Made by a program: the position numbers and the translations under genes. The notes under the pieces were generated by a model. The model was not told the origin of the DNA. It saw only the letters and a program-made list of their open reading frames with translations, and searched no databases. Of a stretch of 36,892 nucleotides of DNA, positions 28,526-36,892 are shown piece after piece (the first letter of the stretch is position 1; each line of letters starts with the position of its first letter). The stretch spans positions 1-36,892 of the forward strand of contig CAUQKR010000008.1 in assembly GCA_963518665.1 (NCBI GenBank). Reading direction: 5' to 3'. Origin of the DNA: GN02-872 sp963518665. Its GTDB lineage: Bacteria > Patescibacteriota > Gracilibacteria > BD1-5 > UBA6164.

Positions 28526-29329
28526 ATGTTTGAAATTTTATCTTATTCTTTTTTTCAAAAAGCCTTAATTTCTGGGATTTTAATTTCCTTGATTTCTTGA
28601 ATTTTATGAGTTTTTATAGTTCTGAGAAAAGAAGCAAACATTGCTCACTCAATCTCAAATTTTTTATTTTTATGAATTGCTTGTGCTTTGTTTTTTTCTG
28701 GAAATTATTATATTTTTGGAATATTTTTTACAATTTTAGCTAGTTTGAGTATATTTTTTATAGAAAAATCAAAAATAATTACAAACGAATCTATAAAAGA
28801 AATTATCTGACAATTTGGGCTTGCCTCTGGGATTTTTCTAGTTTGACTTATGTGAAAAATGACACTTGATATAAATAATTTACTTTTTTGAAATATTTTA
28901 TTCACGACAAATTTTGATATTTTTTTGATTTTGATTTTACTTGTTTTTTGAATGATATTTTTTACAATTTTCTGAAAAAATTTTCTAAAAATTACAATTT
29001 CAAAAGAATTAGCAAAAACTAGCATAAAAAATACAGATATTTATGAGATTTGATTTTTGATATTTTTATCAATTTTCATTGCAATTTGTATAAAAATTTT
29101 CTGAGTTTTGCTTGTATCAGCTTTTCTTGTGGTTCCAGTAAATATTTGAAAAGTTTTATGAAAAAATATAAAATCTGTTTTTATTTTCTCAGTTTTGTTC
29201 TCTATTTTGTCAGTAATAATCTGACTTTTTAGCTCTTACTCTCTTTGAACTTCAGCTTGAAGCACAATAGTTTTGATACTGATTTTTAGTTTAATTTTAA
29301 GTATAATTTTTAAAAATAAAAAATGTTAA
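28526..29329 (+). CDS. znuB: Zinc ABC transporter permease
   Basis: 267-residue integral membrane permease of the ABC-3 family (ZnuB/TroC). It shows about 8 hydrophobic segments, with GVFIVLRKEANIAHSISNFLFLGIA (the conserved AHS region) near residue 30 and IKIFGVLLVSAFLVVPVNIG near 200, the family's LLVSALLVxPAA signature. Moves zinc across the inner membrane with ZnuA and ZnuC. It starts 19 bases after znuC, and its last codons overlap the start of the methyltransferase gene by 7 bases. Confidence 0.95.
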
Positions 29330-30060
29330 CAAAAAATAAAAAGAAATTTATAAAATCTCTAAAAAATAAAAAAGAAAGAATAGAAAATCAAGTTTTTGTT
29401 GTAGAATGAGAAAAAAATATTTTAGAAATGATTGATTCTGATTTTAAAATAATGGATTTATTTGTTTCAGAAAATTTTTACAAAAAAAATAAAACTTCCC
29501 TTCTGAATAAAACTTTTGAGATAATTTCTGAAAAAGAAATTCAAGAAATATCTATTTCTGTTACAAACACTTCAGCTATTGGTGTTTTTAAAACAAAAGA
29601 AAATTCTTACATAGAAAAAGAAAATAATGAGTTTGTTTTAGTTTTAGATGAAATAAATGACCCTGGAAATTTATGAACAATTTTGAGAATTTGTGATTGG
29701 TACAACATAAAAAAAATAATTGCTTCAAAAAATACAGTTGAACTTACAAATCCAAAAGTAATAGCTTCTACAAAAGGTTCTTTGAAAAGAGTTCAAATTT
29801 TTTATACAGATTTAGTTGATTATTTTAAATGAAAAAATGATGAGTTTTTTTGAGCTTTTTTGGATTGAGAAAATATTCATAAAATAAATTTTGAAAAAAA
29901 ATGATGATATATAATCATCTGAAATGAAGCTCACTGAATAAGCAAAGAAGTTGAAAAATTTATTACAAAAAAAATAACAATTCCAAGATTTTGATGAGCA
30001 GAAAGTCTAAATGCTTGAATTGCAACAGCTATAATTTTTGATAATATTTTTAGAAAATAA
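29323..30060 (+). CDS. SpoU/TrmH-family RNA 2'-O-methyltransferase
   Basis: 245 residues: an N-terminal substrate-binding region (QVFVVEGEKNILEMI) and a SPOUT knotted methyltransferase domain. Motif 1 is DEINDPGNLGTILRICDWYNI, motif 2 YIIIGNEAHGISKEVEKF, and motif 3 ITIPRFGGAESLNAGIATAIIF, whose SLNxxxA is diagnostic. It methylates the 2'-OH of a ribose in rRNA or tRNA; the precise target is not predictable. The start overlaps znuB by 7 bases, so the gene belongs to the zinc operon transcript without an obvious functional link. Confidence 0.93.
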
Positions 30061-30124
30061 AAAGTATTGACTTTTTATTTTTTTATTGTATAATAATATT
30101 ATTAAATAATAAATTTTTTAAATA

Positions 30125-31942
30125 GTGAAAAATAAGAAAAATTCAGTAAATATAATTGATAGCTTTGTTTTAGAAAATATTGATACTGTTGTGGAAAATG
30201 AATTAGGTAAATGAATAAAAAGTATAAAATCTGCTCAAAGTTTATTTCAAAAACTAGTAGAAGATGCAATAAAAGCCTGAAAATGAGTAAAAAATTTAAA
30301 AGATATAAATTCAAAAGAACTTTCATATTATAAAAAATATGCTTCAGAATCACTAAAAAAAGCTGAAAAAAATGAGCAAGAAATCAAACTTGAAGAAATA
30401 AGTCAAATTAAAAATATAACTTCAGAAAAAGTTATAGATTTAAGTGTTTCTGAAGATGTTCCAACTAATTTTTTGTTAACTAATTCCATATCAAAATTGA
30501 GAGATCCAAATTCTGATTCTGAGGATCTTTTAGCTTGTATAAATTCTATTTCTAGAAAATCTGATTTAAAAGAAAATTCTGAATTATTAAACGTTTTCTT
30601 TCAAGAAATGGAAATTTTTCTAAATAAAACTATTTCCATAGATATAAAAATTCTTATAAACACTTTAACAGCTTTTGATACAATAGAAAAAAACTTAATT
30701 CCTGAAAATCTATTAAAAACTTTTACTAATTTTTTGATGTATAAATCAAAAAATTTAAGTATTATACAAGCATATACTTTTTACCTTAATAACTCAAAAT
30801 ATTTAGATAATAAGTTAAAATCAGAATTTATAAAATATACTTCCAAAATTTTAAGAAAAGAAGAATATTTAAATAGTCAAATAGAATTTATTGATTTTTT
30901 TAAAGAAGTTATAACTTCAGATATTTCAGAATCAGATATGAAATATTTTCTTGATTCTATACTTATAGCAGTTGTAAATACAAAAGATTTTTCTACAAAA
31001 AATAAAACAATAGCCTATATTCTACAAAAAGCTATCTGGTATTGAAATGAACAAATTTTTATAGATTTTTTTGAAAAATTATTTAATGAAATAAAAAACG
31101 AAAATCTAACTCCTGAAGAAATTTCACTTATTTTACATGGTTCTTTATTAACAAAAAAAGAAAATTTACCTGAATGATTTTATGATTTTTGTTTTAATAA
31201 ACTAAAACTATTCTTTAATGAGAGTTGATTTGAACAATTATTTATGATAATTTTTTCATTAAATTGACTTACAATAGATAAAAATCAAAAAAATTATTTT
31301 AAAGAAGAATATGCTGATTTATTTTTAGAAATTTTTAATAAAAGAGTTTATCATTTATGAAAATGAAGTATTATAACATTGTTGTATTTTATGAGTGATT
31401 TAGAAAACAAAAAAATTAAAAATACATTAGAAGATAAATTATTCAATCTTTTAGAAAATAAATCAAAATCAAATATTTCAGAAAATGAAAATGATTTATT
31501 AGATAAAATAGATAATTTTTGAGAAAATTATAATGATTTTCTAGAAACAACCAGAAATAAAAACTTAGAAAATATAAATAGTATAGCTATTACTAGAGTT
31601 TACAATTTATATTGAAGGGAAATACCAGAAAAAATAAAAAATGATTTTGAAAAAGCAAAAAAACTTAATAAGCTTTGAGGTCCTTCTAAAATGGAAGAAA
31701 AAGCATTTAATATAATAAAAGAAAAACATAATTCTGCTCAAAACTGAATTTTTATAGATTGATTTGAATGTGATATTTTCATCCCTGAAAAAAATTTAAA
31801 CATTGAAATAGATGGATGAACTTATCACAAAGGTACTAAAGTTTTAAAAGATAGAATTAGAGATAAATATTTACATGAAAAATACTGAATAAAAGTTATA
31901 AGAATACCATTAGAACATATAAACTACTTAAGTGAATTATAA
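30125..31942 (+). CDS. Helical-repeat protein with RAP/DUF559-like C-terminal domain
   Basis: 605 residues starting at GTG (an in-frame TAA lies two codons upstream). The first 500 residues are almost entirely helical and Lys/Glu/Asn-rich with no membrane segment. The last 80 contain the nuclease-fold motif: EKAFNIIKEKH, GIFIDGFECDIFIPEKNLNIEIDGGTYHK, KDRIRDKYLHEKYGIKVIRIP. The EIDGG-x-H, L-x-x-RxRDxYLxxKYGI and VIRIP elements match RAP domains of FASTK/OPR proteins and, more loosely, DUF559/Vsr-like endonuclease folds. Helical repeats plus RAP suggest RNA binding; a DNA endonuclease role cannot be excluded. Single-gene unit with its own terminator. Confidence 0.78.
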
Positions 31943-31978
31943 AAAAAATAACTAGAAATTTTTCTAGTTATTTTTTTA
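31943..31978. terminator. Bidirectional terminator between the RAP-like gene and tex
   Basis: A long palindrome, AAAAAATAACTAGAAA (about 31943-31958) with TTTCTAGTTATTTTTT (about 31961-31976), with T runs on both strands, between convergent genes. Confidence 0.85.
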
Positions 31979-32003
31979 TTTTAAAATTTATTTCTTAAAA
32001 AAT

Positions 32004-34166
32004 CTAAATTCCCTTCATTCATAAACTTATTTTTCCAGTTTTTTCATCTATACTCAAAACTTTTACTTTCACATCTTGCCCTACTTCAAGCACTTCTTTT
32101 GCATCTTTTATAAATCTATCTGTGATTTGAGAAATATGCACTAAACCATCATTTTTCAGTCAAATATCAACAAAAGCACCAAAAGCAACCACATTTTTTA
32201 CAATTCCATCAATGATATCTCATTCTTTTATATCTGTATTTTTTCAAAAAGTAGCTTTTTTATGTGTAGAAATCGTTCTTTTTTCTATTCAAGCATTTTT
32301 ATAAGAATTCATTATAAATTCTAAAGTTTCTGTATTTGCATCAGCATAAAGTGATAAAATTTGTTCTTTATTTTCAGAGAAAAATTTTTCAGAATCTTGC
32401 TCTCAAATATTTTCTATGACAAATTTTGCCAAATTGTATTGCTCTGGATGTATATCAGTATTGTCTAGTTTTTCAGCGCTTTCAGGAATTCTCAAAAATC
32501 AAATTGCTTGTTCATAAACTTTATCTGACATTTGTTTTTTAAGCTCCTCTCTAGATTTGTATGGACGATTACTATAAATTTTTTTTGCAAGTCTTTTATC
32601 AATTCCAGAAATATAATTCAAAACATAACTTGAGGCATTATTTACATTTATTCATACTTCATTTACAACATCTTCAACGACATTTCCAAGCTCTTCTTCA
32701 AGTTTTTTAGCTTGAACATCGTGTTGATAAAGCCCTACTCAAATACTTCAAACAGGAACTTTTACAATCTCAGAAAGTGGATCGATAAATCTTCTTCCAA
32801 GTGAAATAGTCCCTCTATCAAGAGAATCCAAGTCTGGAAATTCTTCTTGAGCTATCTTACTTGCTGAATAAACTGAAGCTCAACTTTCATTTACAATAAA
32901 AATTTCTTTATCTGTCAAACTTTGCAAAAGTTCTACACTCTCATAGCTTCCTGTTCAGTTTCCTATAATAATCACATCAATTGTATTTTCTGACAAAATT
33001 TTTTGAAGAATTTTTTTAGCTTCATCTTTTTTATGTAAATAAATTTTTGAAAAATCTTTCGGATTTCACAAATCATCCAAAATACAAATTTTACATCAAG
33101 CTGCAAATCCTGGATCAATTGCTAAAATATTTTTTCCATATTCTGGTTTTGTTAAAAGCAATTTTTCAAGATTTACTTTAAAAGTTGAAATTGCATCATA
33201 TTCTCAAGAATCAGACAAAATTGATCTTAATTCATTTTCTACTGATTCAAAAAGTTTTTCATATCAAATCTTAAAAGCCTCTTGAAGTTGTTCTACAAAA
33301 GGAAATTTTATAAAATATTTTTCTTTAAAATTTTTGTCTTGTTTTGCAAAATTTTGTAAAATTCTTGAATAATGAAATCCAATTCATTCAAAAGTTTTTT
33401 CTGTTTTTTCAATTTTTATATTCAAAATTCAAAGATTTTCTCATCTATTTAAAGCCAAAATTTGATATGGTTTTAAATAAGAAATTTTTACAGTAAAATC
33501 ATTATAAATTGAGAATTTTGGAATTTGTTCCTTGTCTTTTTCATTTAGTTTTTCAAGAGATTTTTCTGTTTTATATTTTGAAGAAATTTCTCAATATTTT
33601 TGTAAAGTTTCCATCAAATCAGCTCTCAAATCAGCATTTGCAGAAACTTCAGCTCAAATAATTTCTTGAGCTCAAGCAATTATTTCCTCAAAAGAAAAAT
33701 TTTTTAAAAATTCTGTGATAATTTCATCATTTTCAGAAATATCAAAATTTTTCTTGATTTTATCAGCAATAATTTGAAATCAATTTTCGATTGCAATCAT
33801 TGCTTTTGTTTTTTTCTTTGATTTATAAGGTTTGTAAATATCTTCCACTTCCTTCAAAGTTTTTGCTTTTAAAATATTTTCAAAAAGCTCTGGAGTCATT
33901 TTTTCAAGTTCAACTATTGTATTTATAGCCGTTTTTTTTGCATCAAAAAGGTTTTCAATTCTAGTTTTTTCTGAAGCAATTTTTCTGATTTGTTCTTCAT
34001 CGAGATTTCCTGTTTTTTCCTTTCTATAACGAGCAATAAAAGGAACAGTTGCTCATTCTGACAAAAAAAGTAAAACTGTTTCTACTTGTTTTTCAGAAAG
34101 TTCCAAAATTTGAGCAATTTCAGAAAAATAATTTGGTTCTAAAATTTCATAAGTTAAATCTTGCAT
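32004..34166 (-). CDS. tex: Tex-like transcription accessory / S1 RNA-binding protein
   Basis: 720 residues, close to the usual 720-780. Tex binds nucleic acid and influences transcription. In order: N-terminal helical region (EILEPNYFSEIAQILELSEK, ATVPFIARYRKEKTGNLDE), YqgF/RNase H-like core (ILAIDPGFAAGCKICILDD; IIIGNGTGSYESVELL), the SxxAxxEFPDLDSLDRGTISLGRR block, helix-hairpin-helix repeats (NVNNASSYVLNYISGIDKRLAKKI) and a C-terminal S1 domain (GDIIDGIVKNVVAFGAFVDIG...VHISQIT). The stop is TAG, reached only when the preceding TGA codons are read as Gly; the end is SLGMKGI. Confidence 0.96.
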
Positions 34167-34243
34167 TATTTTTTATTTACAAAATAAATTTTTATTATTT
34201 TAATAAATTTTTTTAAGTTTGCAAAATTAAAATAAAAATATTT

Positions 34244-34271
34244 TTGCATTATCACAAAAATAAGTTAAAAT
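34244..34271 (+). promoter_or_regulatory. Candidate promoter of the TelA-like gene pair
   Basis: TTGCAT (34244-34249), a 16-base spacer and TAAAAT (34266-34271) in the 138-base gap between tex and the TelA-like gene. The leader of about 27 bases has no Shine-Dalgarno site. Confidence 0.45.
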
Positions 34272-34304
34272 ACAATTACTTTTTAAATTTTTAATAAAAA
34301 AATT

Positions 34305-35381
34305 ATGACTGAAACAACAAATTTAGAACTTAAAAAAAATAATTTAACTCCAGCTGAAGCACAAGAAGTAGAAGTTGTTTTTGCAGAAGCAAAAGATTTT
34401 AGAACTGTTTGAGAAAGAATAACAAGTCCAATTGATTCAATTATTTCAGAAACTACAAAAATAATTGAAAAAGACCCAATTATGGATGTTTCAAATGAAC
34501 TTGCTAGAATGAATTGACAAGTTCAAGATGTTTATAAAGAAATTATAAACAATGATTGACCAGTTATGAAAACTTTAAAAGCAATTCCAATTATTTGAAA
34601 TATTGCAAGAAGTTTAGACTCAAAAATGGATGAAGCAAAATTTAATTTAAAAGATTTAAATGGAAAAATCGAAGTTATTTTTTCTGGGTTTGACCAATCT
34701 TACAATTCTATAAATACTTCAATTGATATGCAAAATAATTTTTTGGACTGAATCGACCAAAACCTTTGAAAAATTGTTAGTTACAAAGAATTTATTGATG
34801 GAAAAATTGAAGAATTCAATGAAAGATTAAAAAATACAACAGATGTAGAAGAAAAAGAAAAACTTACTCTTTTTATAAGAAATGTAGAATATTTCAGAAG
34901 CAATTTGACAGTTTTGATTTGAAACTTAGATATGGCTAGAAAAAGACTTTTAATCAGACTTGATTCTGCAAATAAATTATCTCTAGCAATGAACTCAAGT
35001 AGACCAATTTTTAAAACTCTACTTTCAACTGCAATAATCGAAACTTCAAGCCAAAAAGCAATCGATGCCTCTATGAAAGCTATGGAAACTATGGCACAAA
35101 CTATTGACAATATGTCTATAAATTTAACTGAAAAAGCTATAGAATCAAGCAAAAAATCTGAAGAAATGACTTCAAAACCAGTTTTATCAAATCAAGTTTT
35201 TATTGAAAATGTTACAAAACTTAAAAATCATTTTGATGAAATCGAAAATTATAGAGCTCAAGTTAAACTAGAAGCTGAAAAAGAAATGAAAGCTTTTGAT
35301 GAAGCTAAAAATAATTTAAATAATATAAAAACTCTAAATTCAAGTGATTATAAACAATTAGAACAAGAAATAAATCAATAA
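34305..35381 (+). CDS. TelA / toxic anion resistance family protein
   Basis: 358 residues resembling the TelA/KlaA family (PF05816). It has an alpha-helical body with DPIMDVSNELARMNGQVQDVYKEII, KAIPIIGNIARSLDSKMDEAKF, then long helices (FRSNLTVLIGNLDMARKRLLIRLDSANKL; SRPIFKTLLSTAIIETSSQKAIDASMKAM) and the family's TAIIE...Q block near two-thirds. TelA proteins were first linked to tellurite and colicin resistance; a general envelope-stress or phage-defence role is discussed for them, and the biochemical function is unknown. It is followed 2 bases later by an unrecognised membrane protein, suggesting a functional pair. Confidence 0.85.
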
Positions 35382-35383
35382 TT

Positions 35384-36562
35384 ATGGAAAAAAATATTTA
35401 TAAAACCCCTGAAAATATACAAAAAGAAATAAATGAAAAATGATTTTTTGTTTACAATTGGATTGATGAAAAAGAAATAAAAACAAGCATACAAATCGAT
35501 TTTTTAGAAAAATTATATTATGCAAGTTTACCTATTTTGATAATTTTTGGTGCAATTTGATTTTTTGTGCAATCAAGTTCAAAATTACTTATATTGACAA
35601 TTTGATGACTTATTGGATTTTTAAGTATAATAATGATTATTTATTTAATAATTATTTCTATAAAAATAACTCTAAAAGCTTGAAAAATAAGCCATTTAAT
35701 CATTACAAATAAATATTTTTCTATAAATAAAAAAATTTTAGAATTACAAGATTGAAACAAAATAATTTTAGACAAAGAAACTCAAAAAATCTGAGAAACT
35801 TTTCATGAAGAACTTTTTAAAAATTCTGAATTAAAAGAAAAAAAAGATTTGGTTTTCAAAAGTTTAATAAAAAAATCTGAAGAAAATTTTTATACAATAC
35901 TTAAGTTTGCTGAAGATATAGATAAAAGATTAACAGCTTTAGTTTATATAATTTTTGGTGCTTTTTGAGTTGCTTCTTTTCTGATTTATATAGTTTGAAT
36001 ATTTTTTGCTGCAATTTTGTGAATTTTCATAAATTTTGCAATTAGAAAATATTTAATTTTTAAATGAAATAAAATCCTAAAAATAAATGAAGACTTCAAA
36101 GAAATAGAAAAATTTTCTCTAAATTTGATAAATGAAAAAGAAATTTTACAAAAAAATCTTTTTGAAGCTTCAGAAAATGAATGGAAAGATGGACTTTTAC
36201 TAAAAATAAATTCTTGAATCGAAAAAGTAAACAAAAATGCAAATAATTCTGTAAATAAAAATTTAGAACTTATAAAAGAATTAAAAACTTCAGATTTTGA
36301 TAAAATTTTTGATTACAATTTGTATAATTCTTGGCTTAAAAAACAAATTTCAACTCCAATAATTTGAATTATTGGACTACTTGAAAAAAATATAAAAGTT
36401 TTGGATAATCAAATCTTTGAAAATGAAAAAATTGTTCAAAATACAGAAAATATAAATAATCAAAATCAAATAATTTTTTCAATAGAAAGGCTAAAATCAA
36501 GAAAAAATGAAATAGAAAAACATATTTTCACTATGAAATCTTATTTAGAAAAATTGATTTAA
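35384..36562 (+). CDS. Membrane protein paired with the TelA-like gene, unknown
   Basis: 392 residues. A short cytoplasmic N-terminus precedes two membrane segments (about 48-66 and 70-95), a soluble part with KKSEENFYTILKFAEDIDKRL, another two segments (about 185-225, VYIIFGAFGVASFLIYIVGIFFA) and a long Lys/Asn-rich helical tail with coiled-coil character. I recognise no family. The ATG is 2 bases after the TelA-like stop, so the two are translationally linked. Such TelA-membrane partner pairs are seen in other bacteria by my recollection, but I cannot name this partner. Numerous TGA glycines place it with the recoded long genes. Confidence 0.82.
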
Positions 36563-36594
36563 AAAAAGTTAGAATTTAAAATTCTAACTTTTTA
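36563..36594. terminator. Bidirectional terminator between convergent genes
   Basis: A perfect 14-bp stem, AAAAAGTTAGAATT (36563-36576) with AATTCTAACTTTTT (36580-36593), loop TAA, and T-rich flanks on both strands. Confidence 0.9.
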
Positions 36595-36892
36595 TTTATC
36601 TAAATTTCAACTAAAAGTTTTTAAAAAATCTTCAAGTTCTTCTCATTTTAAAACTTCTTTTGTTTCTGTTATCTCATTATTGCTAACTATTTTTATAGGT
36701 TCTCACAAAAATTTTGGTTTTACTTTGAAAATATCAGCATCCAAAAAAGCTTTTACTCTGGCAAAAATTTCTCTAAAAAAATTATAATTCGAATTTATAT
36801 ATTTTCTCAAATCTGTAGAAACTCAAACAGCTTCAATACCCAATTTTTCAGCTATATAAAGAGCTCTTTTCAAATGAAATTCTTGTGTAAAA
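36592..36892 (-). CDS. SanA/YdcF-like (DUF218) protein, C-terminal end only
   Basis: About 100 residues of the C-terminus; the start lies beyond the window. The string FTQEFHLKRALYIAEKLGIE, AVGVSTDL, then FREIFARVKAFLDADIFKVKPKFLGEPIKI matches the end of the DUF218 family (SanA, ElyC, YdcF), where QxFHxxRAL, AxGVxxD and REIxARxKAxxD are conserved. These envelope proteins affect vancomycin resistance or cell-wall stress in E. coli, with the chemistry unclear. A helical tail of 25 residues follows. One or two TGA glycines are read through. The last codon TAA is at 36592-36594 within the terminator. Confidence 0.85.

Noticed and set aside
34781..35152. Minus-strand ORF of 123 residues
   Set aside because: It is antisense to the TelA-like gene, which has recognisable family blocks over this region.
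1..36892. UGA decoded as tryptophan (tables 4) or selenocysteine
   Set aside because: TGA columns fall on conserved glycines in many families, TGG is used at conserved Trp (EPWHW), and no SECIS-like pattern would explain hundreds of TGA codons.
1..36892. tRNA, rRNA or insertion sequences
   Set aside because: All intergenic gaps are under 180 bases and none contains a tRNA-like cloverleaf, rRNA segment, transposase frame or terminal inverted repeats that I can see.

Overview
This is a very AT-rich bacterial window that reads correctly only when UGA is a sense codon for glycine (translation table 25). In-frame TGA falls on invariant glycines of well-known proteins: the RGIGRREIGHG block of PNPase, PSGASTG of enolase, the GGGD site of prepilin peptidase, the Walker A loop and LSGG signature of ZnuC, and the Nudix box. 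TGG is still used for tryptophan. Table 25 is known only from the Absconditabacteria (SR1) and Gracilibacteria of the CPR/Patescibacteria, so the window belongs to one of those lineages; I cannot decide which. Reading TGA as stop shatters almost every long gene here, so all coordinates were redrawn by hand.

Layout. 1-3961 (minus): pnp (cut by the window edge), an AI-2E-family membrane protein, and engB. 4049-5230 (plus): an unrecognised membrane protein. 5261-6966 (plus): four small genes of one family, each transcription unit with its own near-consensus promoter, strong Shine-Dalgarno sites and a perfect terminator hairpin, and with no internal TGA. 7001-8613 (plus): prepilin peptidase and a small conserved protein. 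8660-9611 (minus): an MBL-like remnant and a Nudix hydrolase. 9770-10997 (plus): a sortase and a small membrane protein. 11010-14238 (minus): RlmE-like methyltransferase, VanY-like carboxypeptidase, a short-chain dehydrogenase and an SPL-like radical SAM protein. 14360-14593 (plus): a small TGA-free gene. 14628-17451 (minus): enolase and independent phosphoglycerate mutase. 17568-18825 (minus): two small membrane proteins and an MTAN-like protein. 18930-24247 (plus): a tandem AbrB-like regulator with twin operator-like repeats, then a lipoprotein membrane-fusion protein and an RND exporter. 24338-26290 (plus): a Na/phosphate cotransporter broken by one in-frame TAA. 26369-30060 (plus): zur-znuA-znuC-znuB and a SpoU/TrmH methyltransferase. 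30125-31942 (plus): a helical protein with a RAP/DUF559-like C-terminus. 32004-34166 (minus): tex. 34305-36562 (plus): a TelA-like gene and a membrane partner. 36592-36892 (minus): the end of a SanA/YdcF-like gene.

How the genes work together. The window is mostly housekeeping (RNA decay, ribosome maturation, lower glycolysis, zinc uptake) plus cell-surface functions (sortase, D,D-carboxypeptidase, prepilin peptidase, RND efflux). Most long genes have no Shine-Dalgarno site and start in an A-rich context close to AATAAAAATG. The small genes at 5.3-6.9 kb, 14.4 kb and 17.6-18.0 kb differ: they carry AGGAG-type sites and lack TGA codons. One of them appears to stop at TGA directly before a terminator. 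This subset looks like a second expression style inside a recoded genome and is the most unusual feature of the window. No tRNA, rRNA, CRISPR array or transposase was seen, and no stretch over 300 bases lacks a gene.
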